Shown: positions 6,749-16,134, counted from the first letter of the stretch. The stretch: DNA of 64,000 bases from Treponema sp. (GCA_017534445.1 JAFXWC010000062.1:1-64000); one strand, 5' to 3'. Translations and numbers: made by a program. Notes: generated by a model from the sequence alone, not told the origin.

Positions 6749-8776
6749 ATGGCTCTTACGTTGGCTGAAAAAATCATACAGAACCATATTGTGAAAGGCT
6801 CGCTGGATTTTACTCCGGGGCAGCCCATTGAGCGCGGCAAGGACATCGCGATTAAGATTGACCAGACGCTTACGCAGGATGCAACAGGCACAATGGCATA
6901 CCTTCAGTTTGAGACTATCGGAGTGCCCCGTGTAAAGACGGAAGTGAGCGTAAGTTACGTTGACCACAATACGCTTCAGACAGACTTTAAGAATCATGAC
7001 GACCACCGCTACCTTCAGTCGGTTGCGGCAAAGTACGGTCTTTATTTTTCACGCCCGGGCAACGGTGTTTGCCACCAGGTTCACATTGAGCACTTTGGTA
7101 AGCCGGGAAAGACCCTTTTGGGTTCGGACAGCCACACTCCGACTGGCGGCGGCATTGGAATGATTGCAATTGGTGCGGGCGGTATTGACGTTGCAGTTGC
7201 AATGGGTGGCGGTGCATTCCACCTTGCAATGCCCAAGGTTTTTGGCGTAAAGCTTACAGGCACACTGCGCAAGGGTATTGGCGCAAAGGACATTATTCTT
7301 GAAGTTCTCCGCCGTGAGAGCGTAAAGGGCGGCGTTGGTGCTGTCTATGAATATTTTGGCGAAGGTGTTGAAAGCCTTACTGTTCCCCAGAGGGCAACTG
7401 TTACAAACATGGGCGCGGAGCTTGGCGCAACTTGTTCCGTATTTCCTTCTGACGCTACTACAAAGAAATTCCTTAAGAGCATGGGCCGCGAAAATGACTG
7501 GACGGAGCTTAAGGCAGACGAGGGCGCTGTTTACGACAAGGTTATAGAGATAAACCTTTCCGAGCTTAATGCAATGGCTGCTTGCCCCAATTCACCGGAC
7601 AACGTAAAGACATTGAAGGAGCTTAGCGGTACAAAAGTTACCCAGGTTGCAATCGGAAGCTGCACAAACTCTTCTTTGGACGACCTTGCATCCGTTGCGG
7701 CTATTGTAAAGGGTAAGCACATTGCACCTGGCGTTGAGGCAGGTATTGCACCTGGTAGCCGCACCACCCTCTTGATGGCAGACAAGGCTGGTATTCTTGG
7801 CACATTGATCAGGGCTGGATTCCGCATTTTGGAAAGCGCTTGCGGTCCCTGCATTGGCATGGGCTTTGCACCAAACAGCGAGGGTGTTTCGCTGCGCACA
7901 TTCAACCGCAACTTTAAGGGTCGCTCTGGAACTGCGGACGCAGGCATTTACCTTGTTAGCCCGGAGACAGCAGCGGCGGCGGCTATTACCGGCGTTATGA
8001 CTGATCCTTCTACCCTTGACTGGGAAGACGCATCTTGGACTGCAAACGGCCGCATTTCGCTTCTTGACGGAAAGGACAGCCGTCTTTCTGCAGAGGAAAT
8101 TCTTGCAGACGCACAGGACGAAGGTATGCTTATTGCCCCGCTTCCGTTGGAAAAGGCAAAGGATGTAGAGATTGTCCGCGGTCCCAACATTAAGCCCTGC
8201 CCACCCTGCAAGGAATGCGCGGACAACCTTAAGCTGCCTGTTCTTTTGAAGGCTGCAAGCAACGTTTCTACGGACGACATCATGCCTGCCGGAACAAAGG
8301 TTCTTCCTTTTAGAAGCAACATTCCGGAAATCAGCAAGTTCACATACGAGAGATTGGACGCAAACTTCTACAAGAAGGCAGAGGCAATCAACTTTAGCGG
8401 TTGTATCGTTGTTGGTGCGGAAAACTTTGGTCAGGGTTCAAGCCGTGAGCATGCGGCACTGGGACCAATGTACCTTGGCGTAAGGGCAATCATCACAAAG
8501 AGCTTTGCCCGCATCCACAAGGCAAACCTGATTAACTACGGAATCATCCCGATTACCTTTAAGAATCCAGATGACTACGACAAAATCAGCGAAGGCGACA
8601 CTGTTGAAATTTCAAACATCTTTAAGAGCCTTAAAGACGGCAGCGACTTTGACGTTACCGTGCACTCAAAGGCCGGGGATGTTAAGATTTGCGGTGTGAA
8701 CGACCTTGCAGAACGCAGCCGCAACATCCTTCTTGCAGGAGGCCTTGCTTCCTATACAAGGGCTGGTGGCCAGTAA
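6749..8776 (+). CDS. acnA: Aconitate hydratase
   Basis: 675 aa, a four-domain 4Fe-4S aconitase that interconverts citrate and isocitrate in the cytosol. Cluster ligands are visible as the Cys in IGSCTNSS (near residue 308) and the two Cys in ESACGPCIGMG (near 364-371). GSDSHTPTGGGIG near 125 and the swivel-domain signature GQGSSREHAALGP near 565 are intact. The length fits the shorter mitochondrial/Desulfo-type branch rather than the 900-aa bacterial AcnA, so the symbol is approximate. A strong AGGAG lies 7 nt before the ATG. No other TCA-cycle genes are adjacent, which suggests a biosynthetic use (2-oxoglutarate for glutamate) in an anaerobe. Confidence 0.93.
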   Translation: MALTLAEKIIQNHIVKGSLDFTPGQPIERGKDIAIKIDQTLTQDATGTMAYLQFETIGVPRVKTEVSVSYVDHNTLQTDFKNHDDHRYLQSVAAKYGLYFSRPGNGVCHQVHIEHFGKPGKTLLGSDSHTPTGGGIGMIAIGAGGIDVAVAMGGGAFHLAMPKVFGVKLTGTLRKGIGAKDIILEVLRRESVKGGVGAVYEYFGEGVESLTVPQRATVTNMGAELGATCSVFPSDATTKKFLKSMGRENDWTELKADEGAVYDKVIEINLSELNAMAACPNSPDNVKTLKELSGTKVTQVAIGSCTNSSLDDLASVAAIVKGKHIAPGVEAGIAPGSRTTLLMADKAGILGTLIRAGFRILESACGPCIGMGFAPNSEGVSLRTFNRNFKGRSGTADAGIYLVSPETAAAAAITGVMTDPSTLDWEDASWTANGRISLLDGKDSRLSAEEILADAQDEGMLIAPLPLEKAKDVEIVRGPNIKPCPPCKECADNLKLPVLLKAASNVSTDDIMPAGTKVLPFRSNIPEISKFTYERLDANFYKKAEAINFSGCIVVGAENFGQGSSREHAALGPMYLGVRAIITKSFARIHKANLINYGIIPITFKNPDDYDKISEGDTVEISNIFKSLKDGSDFDVTVHSKAGDVKICGVNDLAERSRNILLAGGLASYTRAGGQ

Positions 8777-8791
8777 ACCGTCGTAAAATGT

Positions 8792-8849
8792 CCAAAATGC
8801 TTAAATTTTGCCTAAAAAATTTGCATTTTGGAGCTAACTGTTATATACT
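8792..8849 (+). promoter_or_regulatory. Promoter overlapped by an inverted repeat, upstream of the ComFB-like gene
   Basis: TTGCAT (8821-8826), 17 nt, TATACT (8844-8849). The -35 box overlaps the right arm of a 9-bp inverted repeat, CCAAAATGC (8792-8800) and GCATTTTGG (8823-8831). The repeat could be an operator or the remains of an aconitase terminator. The promoter rules out a start codon at 8828. The following 110-nt leader contains two more small hairpins, CTAAAAT/ATTTTAG and GACGGT/ACCGTC. Confidence 0.55.
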
Positions 8850-8965
8850 TTAAATTAATTGGAGAATTCTCTAAAATTTATATTTTAGGGAATTTTCTTT
8901 ATTTTGAGGCTATAACAAATATGACGGTTGGCTATGACCGTCAGAAAGCTGCGACGGGGTTTTGC

Positions 8966-9694
8966 ATGTTTAATATTCACAATATCATGGAAGAGCAAGT
9001 TGAAAGCCGGGTTAACCAGCTGTACGACCATGTTAAGGAGCAAAAGGCTTCTTGGCTGGACTGCGACTGTGAAAACTGCCGGAAGGACACCATCTGCTAT
9101 GTGCTGAACAGGATTCCTCCGCGCTATATTCTTAGCGGAAGGGGTGTTACTCACGCATCCACTGTCTTGAACGACAGCCAGCTTCTTGCAGACATAGACC
9201 GCCTTGCCTACGAAGGCATGAAGATGGTGAATTCCCTGCAGCGCCCCTACCACAAGTCAGCAGCCGCAAATTCCTCAAAGAACCAGGAGTCTGCGTCAAA
9301 CATACCTATGTTCGTATTCCCAACCTTCATAGGAAACGTTTATGACGGTTCATCATTCGAGCCGCTTGCAAACGCATCCGTAATTCTTAAGGATGGCAAA
9401 ATTCCTGCGGAAATGATGGATGCAAGCTGGCCCAACCCCTGCAGCACATACGATGCAACCAAGGGAGGCTATTCTTTTTGGGTTGCACCGGAAGTTGCGG
9501 ACGATGCAAAGGTTAACAAGGAATTTTCCTTTACGCTGGAAGTTTCTGCGGAAGGATATGTTCCCGTAACCTATTCCTTCGATGTTCCTTTAACAAGTGA
9601 AGTGAACAACCGCAACGAGTTGAATTCTACAAGCAGTTTAAAAATAAAAGATTTGTTCCTTTTCCGCTCAGACATAAAGAATGAACTGGAATAG
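8966..9694 (+). CDS. ComFB-like protein with a C-terminal carboxypeptidase-regulatory-like beta domain
   Basis: 242 aa. The start is taken at 8966 because the longer frame begins inside the promoter and the recognisable domain begins here. Residues 1-90 match the ComFB late-competence family: MFNIHNIMEEQVESRVNQLY and CENCRKDTICYVLNRIPPRY, with three cysteines in the CDCENC..C arrangement. In cyanobacteria ComFB-type proteins bind cyclic di-GMP (established there, not tested here). Residues 120-240 look like a beta-sandwich of the carboxypeptidase-regulatory type: GNVYDGSSFEPLANASVILK, KGGYSFWV and VSAEGYVP. No signal peptide, so it is likely cytosolic, which is odd for that second domain. A start at 8921 remains possible. 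Confidence 0.65.
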   Translation: MFNIHNIMEEQVESRVNQLYDHVKEQKASWLDCDCENCRKDTICYVLNRIPPRYILSGRGVTHASTVLNDSQLLADIDRLAYEGMKMVNSLQRPYHKSAAANSSKNQESASNIPMFVFPTFIGNVYDGSSFEPLANASVILKDGKIPAEMMDASWPNPCSTYDATKGGYSFWVAPEVADDAKVNKEFSFTLEVSAEGYVPVTYSFDVPLTSEVNNRNELNSTSSLKIKDLFLFRSDIKNELE

Positions 9695-9715
9695 GGAAAA
9701 TCAAAGGAGAAAAAA

Positions 9716-10423
9716 ATGGAACAGTATTCAGTAAACGGTACAAAAGCAGAAACCGGTTATGAATTCTTGGCAAAAACCTACGGATGGATGTTTCTTGCGC
9801 TGGTTGTAAGCGCAGCATGTGCATACCTGGCTGTGTCTTACGAGCCCCTTCTAAGAATCATCTGGGGAACAAAATATGCCTTTTATGCGCTTATAATTGC
9901 AGAGTTTGGACTTGTAATCGTCCTTTCAGCGGCAATCAAAAAGCTTTCTTTCCCGGTGGCAGTTTTCTTTTTTATTCTGTACGCGGCAATAAACGGGCTT
10001 ACCCTGTCTTCCGTATTCCTTATCTATCAGACTGCATCAATCTGCCTTGCATTCTTTTCTACGGCTCTTATGTTCGGCCTTATGAGCGTATACGGTGCTA
10101 CAACAAAGAAGAACCTTGCAACTGCCGGCCACTATCTTATGATGGCCCTTATTGGCCTTGTGATTGTTACCATTGTTAACAGGCTTATAACCTTCTTTAC
10201 ACACACACCGCTCACATGGCTTGACTGGTTGCTTTCCGTTGCTTCTGTTATCATCTTTACAGGATTGACAGCTTACGATGCACAGAAGATTGCAATGATT
10301 GGTTCCCACGATGACGGTTCTGATGCCTACAAAAAGATTTCTATCTACGGAGCCTTGCAGCTTTACCTTGACTTTATTAATATCTTCCTTTCTCTCCTCA
10401 GGCTCTTTGGAAAGAAGCGCTAG
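9716..10423 (+). CDS. Bax inhibitor-1 / YccA family membrane protein
   Basis: 235 aa with seven hydrophobic segments and short loops, the BI-1 (TMBIM/UPF0005) layout. Characteristic features are the N-terminal YEFLAKTYGWMFLALV segment, the central NGLTLSSVF helix and the C-terminal FTGLTAYDAQKIAMIG with the acidic residue, followed by ALQLYLDFINIFLSLLRLFG. Bacterial members form pH-sensitive calcium-leak channels (known for BsYetJ); others contact membrane proteases. AGGAG lies 8 nt upstream. It follows the ComFB-like gene after 21 nt, so the two may be co-transcribed, and a clear terminator follows. Confidence 0.9.
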   Translation: MEQYSVNGTKAETGYEFLAKTYGWMFLALVVSAACAYLAVSYEPLLRIIWGTKYAFYALIIAEFGLVIVLSAAIKKLSFPVAVFFFILYAAINGLTLSSVFLIYQTASICLAFFSTALMFGLMSVYGATTKKNLATAGHYLMMALIGLVIVTIVNRLITFFTHTPLTWLDWLLSVASVIIFTGLTAYDAQKIAMIGSHDDGSDAYKKISIYGALQLYLDFINIFLSLLRLFGKKR

Positions 10424-10513
10424 GAAGAAGACAATTCCCTTCGACAGGCTCAGGGAACGGGGTTGGTGCCTCGCAGCGTAGCTTCCAGCGGCTTGCCGAA
10501 CCAAAAACAAAAA

Positions 10514-10549
10514 AGCCGGTAACCTTGAATGGAAACCGGCTCTTTTTTT
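10514..10549 (+). terminator. Rho-independent terminator after the BI-1 gene
   Basis: AGCCGGT (10514-10520) pairs with ACCGGCT (10535-10541), followed by seven T. Between the stop codon and this hairpin lies a copy of the CGACAGGCTCAGGGAACG intergenic repeat (about 10440). Confidence 0.85.
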
Positions 10550-10587
10550 GGCACATTCACATGCCCTGTCTTAAAAAAAATCAAGAC

Positions 10588-10818
10588 TTATTTTGCTTCT
10601 GAAGCAGCACCTTCTGCAGCCTTCATACCGTAGCGCTTGTTGAAGCGGTCGATACGTCCTGCTGTGTCAACAAGCTTCTGCTTACCAGTAAAGAAAGGAT
10701 GGCATGCTGAACAAATTTCAACATGGATGTCTTTTACTGTTGAGCGAGTTTCGATTACGTTGCCGCAAACGCAAGTAATCTTTGTCAACTGGTACTCAGG
10801 ATGTGTGTCCTTTTTCAT
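10588..10818 (-). CDS. rpmE: 50S ribosomal protein L31
   Basis: 76 aa. [10 protein letters not shown] followed by the zinc-binding CVCG and [13 protein letters not shown], and the terminal [11 protein letters not shown] are diagnostic of bL31 of the zinc-containing (C+) type. AGGAG precedes the ATG. It lies 175 nt downstream of rho on the same strand, a gene order common in bacteria. The C-terminal eight residues are a non-conserved tail. Confidence 0.95.
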   Translation of the reverse strand: MKKDTHPEYQLTKITCVCGNVIETRSTVKDIHVEICSACHPFFTGKQKLVDTAGRIDRFNKRYGMKAAEGAASEAK

Positions 10819-10993
10819 AATTCAACTCCTATACTTGCCCGATATTGAAGAAATCCCGGTTAGCCCTACGGAGACCAACAAAAACAAGAGCCCCGTATCA
10901 TTCCCTCACCGTTAGAAATCAAATCAATACCACAAGCTTGAAATTCAAGTTATATAAGTATATACAAAAGCATTCAAATAGTCAATAGACCTG

Positions 10994-12787
10994 TTACATT
11001 GCTGCAGTTCCGGCGTTCATGCTGGCAAGGAAGGCATCGTTGTCCTTGGTCTTCTTCATCTTGTCCATAATAAGTTCAAGGATGTCTGCGTCTTCCATTG
11101 GGTTAAGCACTTTGCGGAGAATCCACATCTTCTGGAGCTCGTTTTCCGTAAGCAGAAGCTCTTCCTTTCTTGTACCGCTCTTTTTGATGTTGATTGCGGG
11201 GAAGAGGCGGCGCTCGGCAAGCTTTCTGTCAAGGTCAATTTCGCTGTTGCCGGTGCCCTTGAATTCTTCGAAGATAACTTCGTCCATGCGGCTTCCGGTT
11301 TCTATAAGAGAAGTGGATATGATTGTAAGTGAACCACCCTCTTCTACGTTGCGTGCGGCACCAAAGAAGCGCTTTGGCTTGTGCAGGGCATTTGAGTCAA
11401 CACCACCGCTCAAGACCTTGCCGGATGTTGGGACGGTCTGGTTGTATGCGCGTGCAAGGCGTGTTATGGAGTCAAGGAAGATTACAACATCTTTCTTATG
11501 CTCTACAAGACGCTTTGCTTTTTCAAGAACCATTTCTGCAACCTGAACGTGGCGTGTGGCCTGTTCATCGAAGGTGGAAGAAATGACTTCTGCCTTTATG
11601 CTGCGCTCCATTTCCGTAACTTCCTCTGGGCGTTCGTCTATAAGAAGAACGATGAGGTAGACTTCCGGATTGTTGGATGTGATTGCGTTTGCAATTTTCT
11701 GCATAAGGATTGTCTTACCGGCTTTTGGCGGGGCAACAATCAAAAGACGCTGGCCCTTTCCGATAGGCGCAAAAAGATCCACGATTCTTGTGCTGAGTTC
11801 CGTGCTTACGGTTTCCAGGTGGAATTTTTCGTTAGGATAAAGAGGCGTAAGATTTTCGAACGGAATGCGGGTCTGTGCCACGCGCGGCTCGTCAAAGTTT
11901 ACGGTCTCTATGCGGAGAAGTGCAAAGAAGCGCTCACCTTCTTTTGGGCTGCGGGTCTGGCCGTAGATTGTGTCTCCGGTCTTAAGGTTAAAGAGCCTAA
12001 TCTGGCTTGGGGAGATGTAGATGTCGTCCGGGCCTGGAAGGTAGGAGTTCTGGGGGCTGCGCAAGAATCCGTAGCCGTCGGGAAGGATTTCCAGTGCACC
12101 GCTTGCAAAGATGATTCCGCCGTGCTCCGTGTGTGCCTTTAGGATGCAGAAGATAAGGTCCTGCTTCTTCATTGGGGCAAGGTCGTCTGCGGTAAGACCG
12201 TACTGGGTTGCAAGTTCGCGGAGTTCGTGCATGCCCATCTTTGTAAGGTCGTTGATTAAAAGGCGGGGCTTTGACTCGTATTCTTCCGGGTTTTCTATGC
12301 GCTGTGCTGCCTCTGCTGCTTCAAGACGGGCCTGGGCATTGCGCTCGTAGTTGCTGTTGCGGTAGTTGTTGAAGCGCCTGTTGTTATTGTAGCGGTTGTT
12401 TCCGTTGTTGTAGCGGTTGTTTCCATTGTAGCGGCCGTGGTACTGGTATTCCCTGCCTTCGCTGCGGTATTCCTGAGCTGGAGCCTGGTTCTGGGCAGAC
12501 TGTTCCTCTTCGGGAGCGGATGCCTGTACAGGCTGGCTTACTGGGGTTTCCGCACTTGCTTCCTGAGCAGGACTTTCCTGTACAGGGGAAGGTTCTTGCG
12601 CAGATGCTTCGGAGGAAGGGGCTTCCTCTTCTGCGGCAGCTTCCGTAACCTTCTTTAAGATTCTGCGCCTGCGTGGTTTTACAGCTTGTTCCTGTAAATC
12701 GACTCCGTTTTCAGTAGTTGAGTTTTCTGTGCTTTCCGGCTGTTCACCTTCGCTTGCGGCCGCAGAGCGGCGTTTTGTAAAAGCCAT
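10994..12787 (-). CDS. rho: Transcription termination factor Rho with a disordered N-terminal insertion
   Basis: 597 aa, much longer than the 420 aa of E. coli Rho. Residues about 190-597 are canonical: RNA-binding domain with [19 protein letters not shown], Walker A APPKAGKT near 350, [13 protein letters not shown], and the R-loop/Q-loop [11 protein letters not shown]. The first 165 residues are low complexity: an Ala/Glu/Gln/Pro-rich acidic stretch, then an Asn/Arg/Tyr-rich stretch (about residues 115-150, with [19 protein letters not shown]). Such Asn/Arg-rich insertions in Rho of Bacteroides and Clostridium are reported to drive condensate or prion-like behaviour. The start is supported by GGAG 9 nt upstream. 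A long leader of about 180 nt suggests autoregulation. Confidence 0.96.
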   Translation of the reverse strand: MAFTKRRSAAASEGEQPESTENSTTENGVDLQEQAVKPRRRRILKKVTEAAAEEEAPSSEASAQEPSPVQESPAQEASAETPVSQPVQASAPEEEQSAQNQAPAQEYRSEGREYQYHGRYNGNNRYNNGNNRYNNNRRFNNYRNSNYERNAQARLEAAEAAQRIENPEEYESKPRLLINDLTKMGMHELRELATQYGLTADDLAPMKKQDLIFCILKAHTEHGGIIFASGALEILPDGYGFLRSPQNSYLPGPDDIYISPSQIRLFNLKTGDTIYGQTRSPKEGERFFALLRIETVNFDEPRVAQTRIPFENLTPLYPNEKFHLETVSTELSTRIVDLFAPIGKGQRLLIVAPPKAGKTILMQKIANAITSNNPEVYLIVLLIDERPEEVTEMERSIKAEVISSTFDEQATRHVQVAEMVLEKAKRLVEHKKDVVIFLDSITRLARAYNQTVPTSGKVLSGGVDSNALHKPKRFFGAARNVEEGGSLTIISTSLIETGSRMDEVIFEEFKGTGNSEIDLDRKLAERRLFPAINIKKSGTRKEELLLTENELQKMWILRKVLNPMEDADILELIMDKMKKTKDNDAFLASMNAGTAAM

Positions 12788-12974
12788 TAGAGTTTCTCCA
12801 TAGTGAGTATAAAAGAATTTAAATAAAGCGGCTCAAATGCCGTGTTTTTAATAAATGTTAAGGAAATCAAAAGAAGTAAATCTCTTTATTTTATAAGACT
12901 AATAGTTTTCAGATTATTCCGAAAACATAATGCATAATGAAATAAATACAATAATATCTCTATGCGATTACTTT

Positions 12975-13004
12975 ATTTTACCCATAAAAAATAATTTTTG
13001 TCAA
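12975..13004 (-). promoter_or_regulatory. Promoter of rho
   Basis: On the minus strand TTGACA (12999-13004), 18-nt spacer, TAAAAT (12975-12980). The AT-rich leader from about 12968 to the start codon is unusually long compared with its neighbours, consistent with Rho controlling its own transcription. Confidence 0.65.
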
Positions 13005-13069
13005 GTGAAATACGAAAAAAGTGTTTAATGAAACGAAAAGAAATATATTCGCACGGACTTTTGGGGTAA

Positions 13070-13175
13070 GGCCTACGCCCGATTGGAAGGGCGGCGAAGC
13101 CGTTGCCGTGGTGGGTGAGCTTGTCGAACCCTAGGCAATGGAGGGGGTTTGGGGCCCCCGGAACCCTGCAAAGCG
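13070..13175. repeat. Family B intergenic repeat with an inserted GGTGAGCTTGTCGAACCC element
   Basis: Contains GGAAGGGCGGCGAAGCCGTT and GGCAATGGAGGGGGT. The short GTGGGTGAGCTTGTCGAACC unit inserted in the middle also interrupts the copy at 19600. No gene is seen between rho and the bactofilin gene. Confidence 0.75.
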
Positions 13176-13245
13176 GGGAAATGCCAACAAATCTGACCGG
13201 ACACGGAGTGCCGGGCACAGTGAGAATAGGCCTTTCGTCCAAAAA

Positions 13246-13659
13246 TTAATTATATTCGGAAGTCTTTAGAACCAGAGACTTTTTGTATTCATCAGATGCG
13301 ATTGAAAAAATATCCGTATCGGGAATTTCTTCCAGCATGTTGACTGAGCCTTCAAACTCCACGTTGTCTGCAATCCTAAGCTCGGGAGTGGTTATGTCGC
13401 CCTTTACCTTGCTGCCCTTGCAGAGTTCCACGCTTTTTGACGCTTCTATATTTCCGTTGACGCGGCCGGAAACAACTATTGTGCCGGCAGTCATTTTGTC
13501 TACGTTGCAGACTGCAGACTTTTCTATTTCCAAATTGCCCGTGGCATTGATATTCCCGTTGAACTTGCCGGTAATCACAAGGCTGTCACTGAAGGTAAGG
13601 TTTCCTTCAAATTCTGTTTCCTGACCAAAAATGGTTTCTTTCTTTTTTTCGCTAGCCAT
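13246..13659 (-). CDS. Bactofilin (polymer-forming cytoskeletal protein)
   Basis: 137 aa. The central region is a right-handed beta-helix of short repeats: GNLTFSDSLVITGKFNGNIN, NLEIEKSAVCNV, TIVVSGRVNGNIEASKSVEL and SKVKGDITTPELRI, with hydrophobic residues every other position, as in bactofilins (DUF583/CcmA). Bactofilins self-assemble without nucleotide and position cell-wall enzymes. The ATG is 3 nt after the lnt stop codon, so it is translationally linked to lnt and HU upstream. The envelope role fits the operon partner Lnt. Confidence 0.88.
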   Translation of the reverse strand: MASEKKKETIFGQETEFEGNLTFSDSLVITGKFNGNINATGNLEIEKSAVCNVDKMTAGTIVVSGRVNGNIEASKSVELCKGSKVKGDITTPELRIADNVEFEGSVNMLEEIPDTDIFSIASDEYKKSLVLKTSEYN

Positions 13660-13662
13660 AGT

Positions 13663-15366
13663 TTATTTTACCTCATTTTTGAATTCTTTTTCAAGGGGAT
13701 GGCGCAGGTGTGAAAGGAATGTGTGCAAAATGGCCAGAATTAAAAGCAGGCAGCTGATGACTGTCAGGGCTTGGGCAAACCAGTCGCCCCAGAGGGTGTA
13801 CAAGGTTTTCTTTCTTTGGGCTCCACACGGGATTTGCACTTGGCAGGCCAGGAAATTCTCTTCAAAGGGAGCCGTCTTTGAAACTACGCGGGCAAAGGGG
13901 TCTATGAAGGCTGTAACTCCGCTTGCCGTGCTTCTTGCACAGGAGACACGGTTTTCTGCACAACGGAAGACTGACATGGCAAGGTGCTGGTTCTGGCAGG
14001 GAATGCTTAGGGACCAAGAATCGTTGCTTATGTTAACAAAGACTTCGGCACCGCCAAGCACAAACTGGCGGCACAAGGAACCAAAGGTATCCTCAAAGCA
14101 GATTGGCACTGAAAACTTTACCGAGCGAACGTTAAAGACGACTGGGTCGCTGCCGGGGGTCCACAAGCGGTCGTTGTCCAAGAGGAGCTTTTTGTAAAGG
14201 CCGGGAGCAAGATTTTTGTAGGGGAACCATTCAGCAAATGGAACCAGGTGTATCTTGTGGTAGAAAAACGGTGCCGGCGGTATTACGTTTCCAAGGGACG
14301 AGTCAAAGACAAGGGCAGAATTGTAATCGTCCAGGCTTGTGCCGCTTTCTACGGTGCGCTGGTTTCCTATTACAAAGGCACAGTCCTGGCCCGCAAGAAA
14401 TTCCAGCAGGCGGTTTATGATTTCGACCCTGTCAAAGTCTATGAGCTTTTGGTAGTGGTATTCTATGGGAGGAACAACGGCTGTTTCCGGCCAGACTACA
14501 ATCTTTGCATCGGGATTCTGGGCAAGGGCCTCTTTTGTAAGGGAAAGAAGGGCTTTTATGTCGCGCCTGTATACGTCGAGTCCGTACTTTTCGGAGTCAG
14601 TGTTGTTCTGTATGCATAAGATTTTTATGCTTTTTTGGGCGGAAGGATTTGTGCCTTTGCCAAGTGCAAGGACAATAGCCCCGTAAGCAAACATTAATAA
14701 CAGGCTTGCAAGGGTGAATGCAAGAGGCAGTCGGTTTGCAAAGATGGATTTTTTTAGGTAAGTTCCATTCGACAGGCTCAGGGAACGTTTTTTTGTTTCT
14801 TCTTTTTTAATTGAATGTGCATGGAAAAAGACGGATGCGGCTGATGCTGAAACCAGGGCACAGGCAAGGGAAAGAGGCCATACCCCACCCCAAGACGCAT
14901 TTTGCACAAGGGGCAAATTCTTCCACTGGCTATAGCCCAAGACACCGTAGCTAAAGCCAACAAAGCCAAGGGTCTTTACATATTCATAAGCACACCAGAC
15001 AAGAGCCTGGGCAAAAAAGGCGAAGGCAAAAAAGCGTCCCTGCCTAAAAGTGCAAAAGGCACGGTCAATAAGTTTTAAAATTGTAAAGACAAGGGCAAGA
15101 ATCAAAGCGTAGCAGCCCACGGCTATATAAAGGGTATAGGGATTGAATGAAGAAAGCCAGTAGCAGAAGGATCCGTATGAAAGCAGTCCGTAAACAAAGC
15201 CTTTTAGCCAGACAGTTTTAAAAGACGAAGCCCTTACGGCAAGGAAAACGGGAAGCAAGGCAAAAAAACCCAGCGGAAACAATCCGTTCTGAAATAAAAT
15301 GTTGGGATGTGAAAGAAAAAAAAGGAAAGCTCCAGCTATTACGGCAATCCAGGAAAAAAGATGCAT
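13663..15366 (-). CDS. lnt: Apolipoprotein N-acyltransferase
   Basis: 567 aa. Six or more hydrophobic segments in the first 240 residues carry the protein in the inner membrane; the rest is a nitrilase-type domain facing the periplasm. The catalytic triad is visible as Glu in WPETAVVPP (near residue 295), Lys in YHKIHLVPFAEW (near 371) and Cys in VPICFEDTFG (near 423). It adds the third acyl chain to the N-terminal Cys of lipoproteins, such as the FGE-fold lipoproteins in this window. The start lies 4 nt after the HU stop codon. The loop between TM5 and TM6 carries a family C repeat-like sequence (about 14765-14786). Confidence 0.93.
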   Translation of the reverse strand: MHLFSWIAVIAGAFLFFLSHPNILFQNGLFPLGFFALLPVFLAVRASSFKTVWLKGFVYGLLSYGSFCYWLSSFNPYTLYIAVGCYALILALVFTILKLIDRAFCTFRQGRFFAFAFFAQALVWCAYEYVKTLGFVGFSYGVLGYSQWKNLPLVQNASWGGVWPLSLACALVSASAASVFFHAHSIKKEETKKRSLSLSNGTYLKKSIFANRLPLAFTLASLLLMFAYGAIVLALGKGTNPSAQKSIKILCIQNNTDSEKYGLDVYRRDIKALLSLTKEALAQNPDAKIVVWPETAVVPPIEYHYQKLIDFDRVEIINRLLEFLAGQDCAFVIGNQRTVESGTSLDDYNSALVFDSSLGNVIPPAPFFYHKIHLVPFAEWFPYKNLAPGLYKKLLLDNDRLWTPGSDPVVFNVRSVKFSVPICFEDTFGSLCRQFVLGGAEVFVNISNDSWSLSIPCQNQHLAMSVFRCAENRVSCARSTASGVTAFIDPFARVVSKTAPFEENFLACQVQIPCGAQRKKTLYTLWGDWFAQALTVISCLLLILAILHTFLSHLRHPLEKEFKNEVK

Positions 15367-15370
15367 AAAG

Positions 15371-15691
15371 CTAATTAGAGGCAGGCTTCTCTACGGGCAG
15401 TTCCCAGAGGGACTTCTTAAGTTCTTGTCCAGACCTGAATGCGGCCACATAATGCGGGGCAACGGAAAGCTGCTCTCCAGTCTTTGGATTGCGGGCCTTT
15501 GACCTGCCTTTGCGCAGACGGGCTTCAAAAGTACCAAAACCGCGCAATTCTATTGTATTGCCGCTTTTTAATGATTCTTTCAATTGAAGAAGAAGGTTTT
15601 CTACAATTTCCTGAACCAATTTTTTTTCTGCTTTCGTATTCAAGTACACTGCTTCAACTAAATCATATTTTGTTATTTTTTTAGATGACAT
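15371..15691 (-). CDS. HU/IHF-family DNA-binding protein
   Basis: 106 aa. KITKYDLVEAVY, NTIELRGFGTFEARLRKGRS and ARNPKTGEQLSV match the HU fold with its DNA-bending beta arms and the terminal VAAFRSGQELKKSL helix. The ATG at 15691 has AGGGG 8 nt upstream; a TTG one codon earlier is also in frame. First gene of the HU-lnt-bactofilin run. Confidence 0.93.
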   Translation of the reverse strand: MSSKKITKYDLVEAVYLNTKAEKKLVQEIVENLLLQLKESLKSGNTIELRGFGTFEARLRKGRSKARNPKTGEQLSVAPHYVAAFRSGQELKKSLWELPVEKPASN

Positions 15692-15801
15692 CAATCTACC
15701 CCTACGAAACAGAATTATCTTGTGTTAAGTTTTTCGCAAACGGCGGAAACTCCTGTGCCGCAGATGCAAACACAGGGAAGCCTCCGTATTATAGATGCGG
15801 T

Positions 15802-16089
15802 TTAGTTAGCTACAGTTTTTGCAGCAAATGTCTTGTTAAGAAGAATTGCCATGCGGCTCTTCTTGCGAGAACATGCATTGGACTTGATAACGCCCTTGCG
15901 CTTTGCATTGTCCAATTCAGACTGCAATGCCCTGAAAGCTTCCTGAGCAAGATTCTGATCTTTCTGCTGAAGTGCAGCAAGAAACTTCTTTGCGCTTGTA
16001 TGACAGCGTGATTTTACAGCGCGGTTACGCATGCGGCGTACTTCGCTCTGTTCATGTCTTTTCTGTGCAGATGTTTTATTCTTAGACAA
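15802..16089 (-). CDS. rpsT: 30S ribosomal protein S20, TTG start
   Basis: 95 aa of mostly basic helices: NKTSAQKRHEQSEVRRMRNR, SRCHTSAKKFLAAL and NACSRKKSRMAILLNK are typical of bS20. The start codon is TTG with GGGGG upstream; no ATG is available before the conserved N-terminus. An unusual start for a ribosomal protein, and S20 is known to regulate its own synthesis through a weak start in E. coli. Downstream there is a long imperfect stem, CCTGTG/CACAGG, in the gap before HU. Confidence 0.95.
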   Translation of the reverse strand: MSKNKTSAQKRHEQSEVRRMRNRAVKSRCHTSAKKFLAALQQKDQNLAQEAFRALQSELDNAKRKGVIKSNACSRKKSRMAILLNKTFAAKTVAN

Positions 16090-16134
16090 AGGATTACCCC
16101 CAAATAAAATTCAATTATAAAAATCAGAACGCAA

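Noticed and set aside
8828-8965. Longer N-terminus of the ComFB-like protein starting at 8828
   Set aside because: The ATG lies between the -35 (8821-8826) and -10 (8844-8849) boxes of a good promoter, so it cannot be in the mRNA.
8850-8965. Cyclic di-GMP riboswitch in the ComFB leader
   Set aside because: Two small hairpins are present but the conserved class I or II aptamer core is not recognisable.
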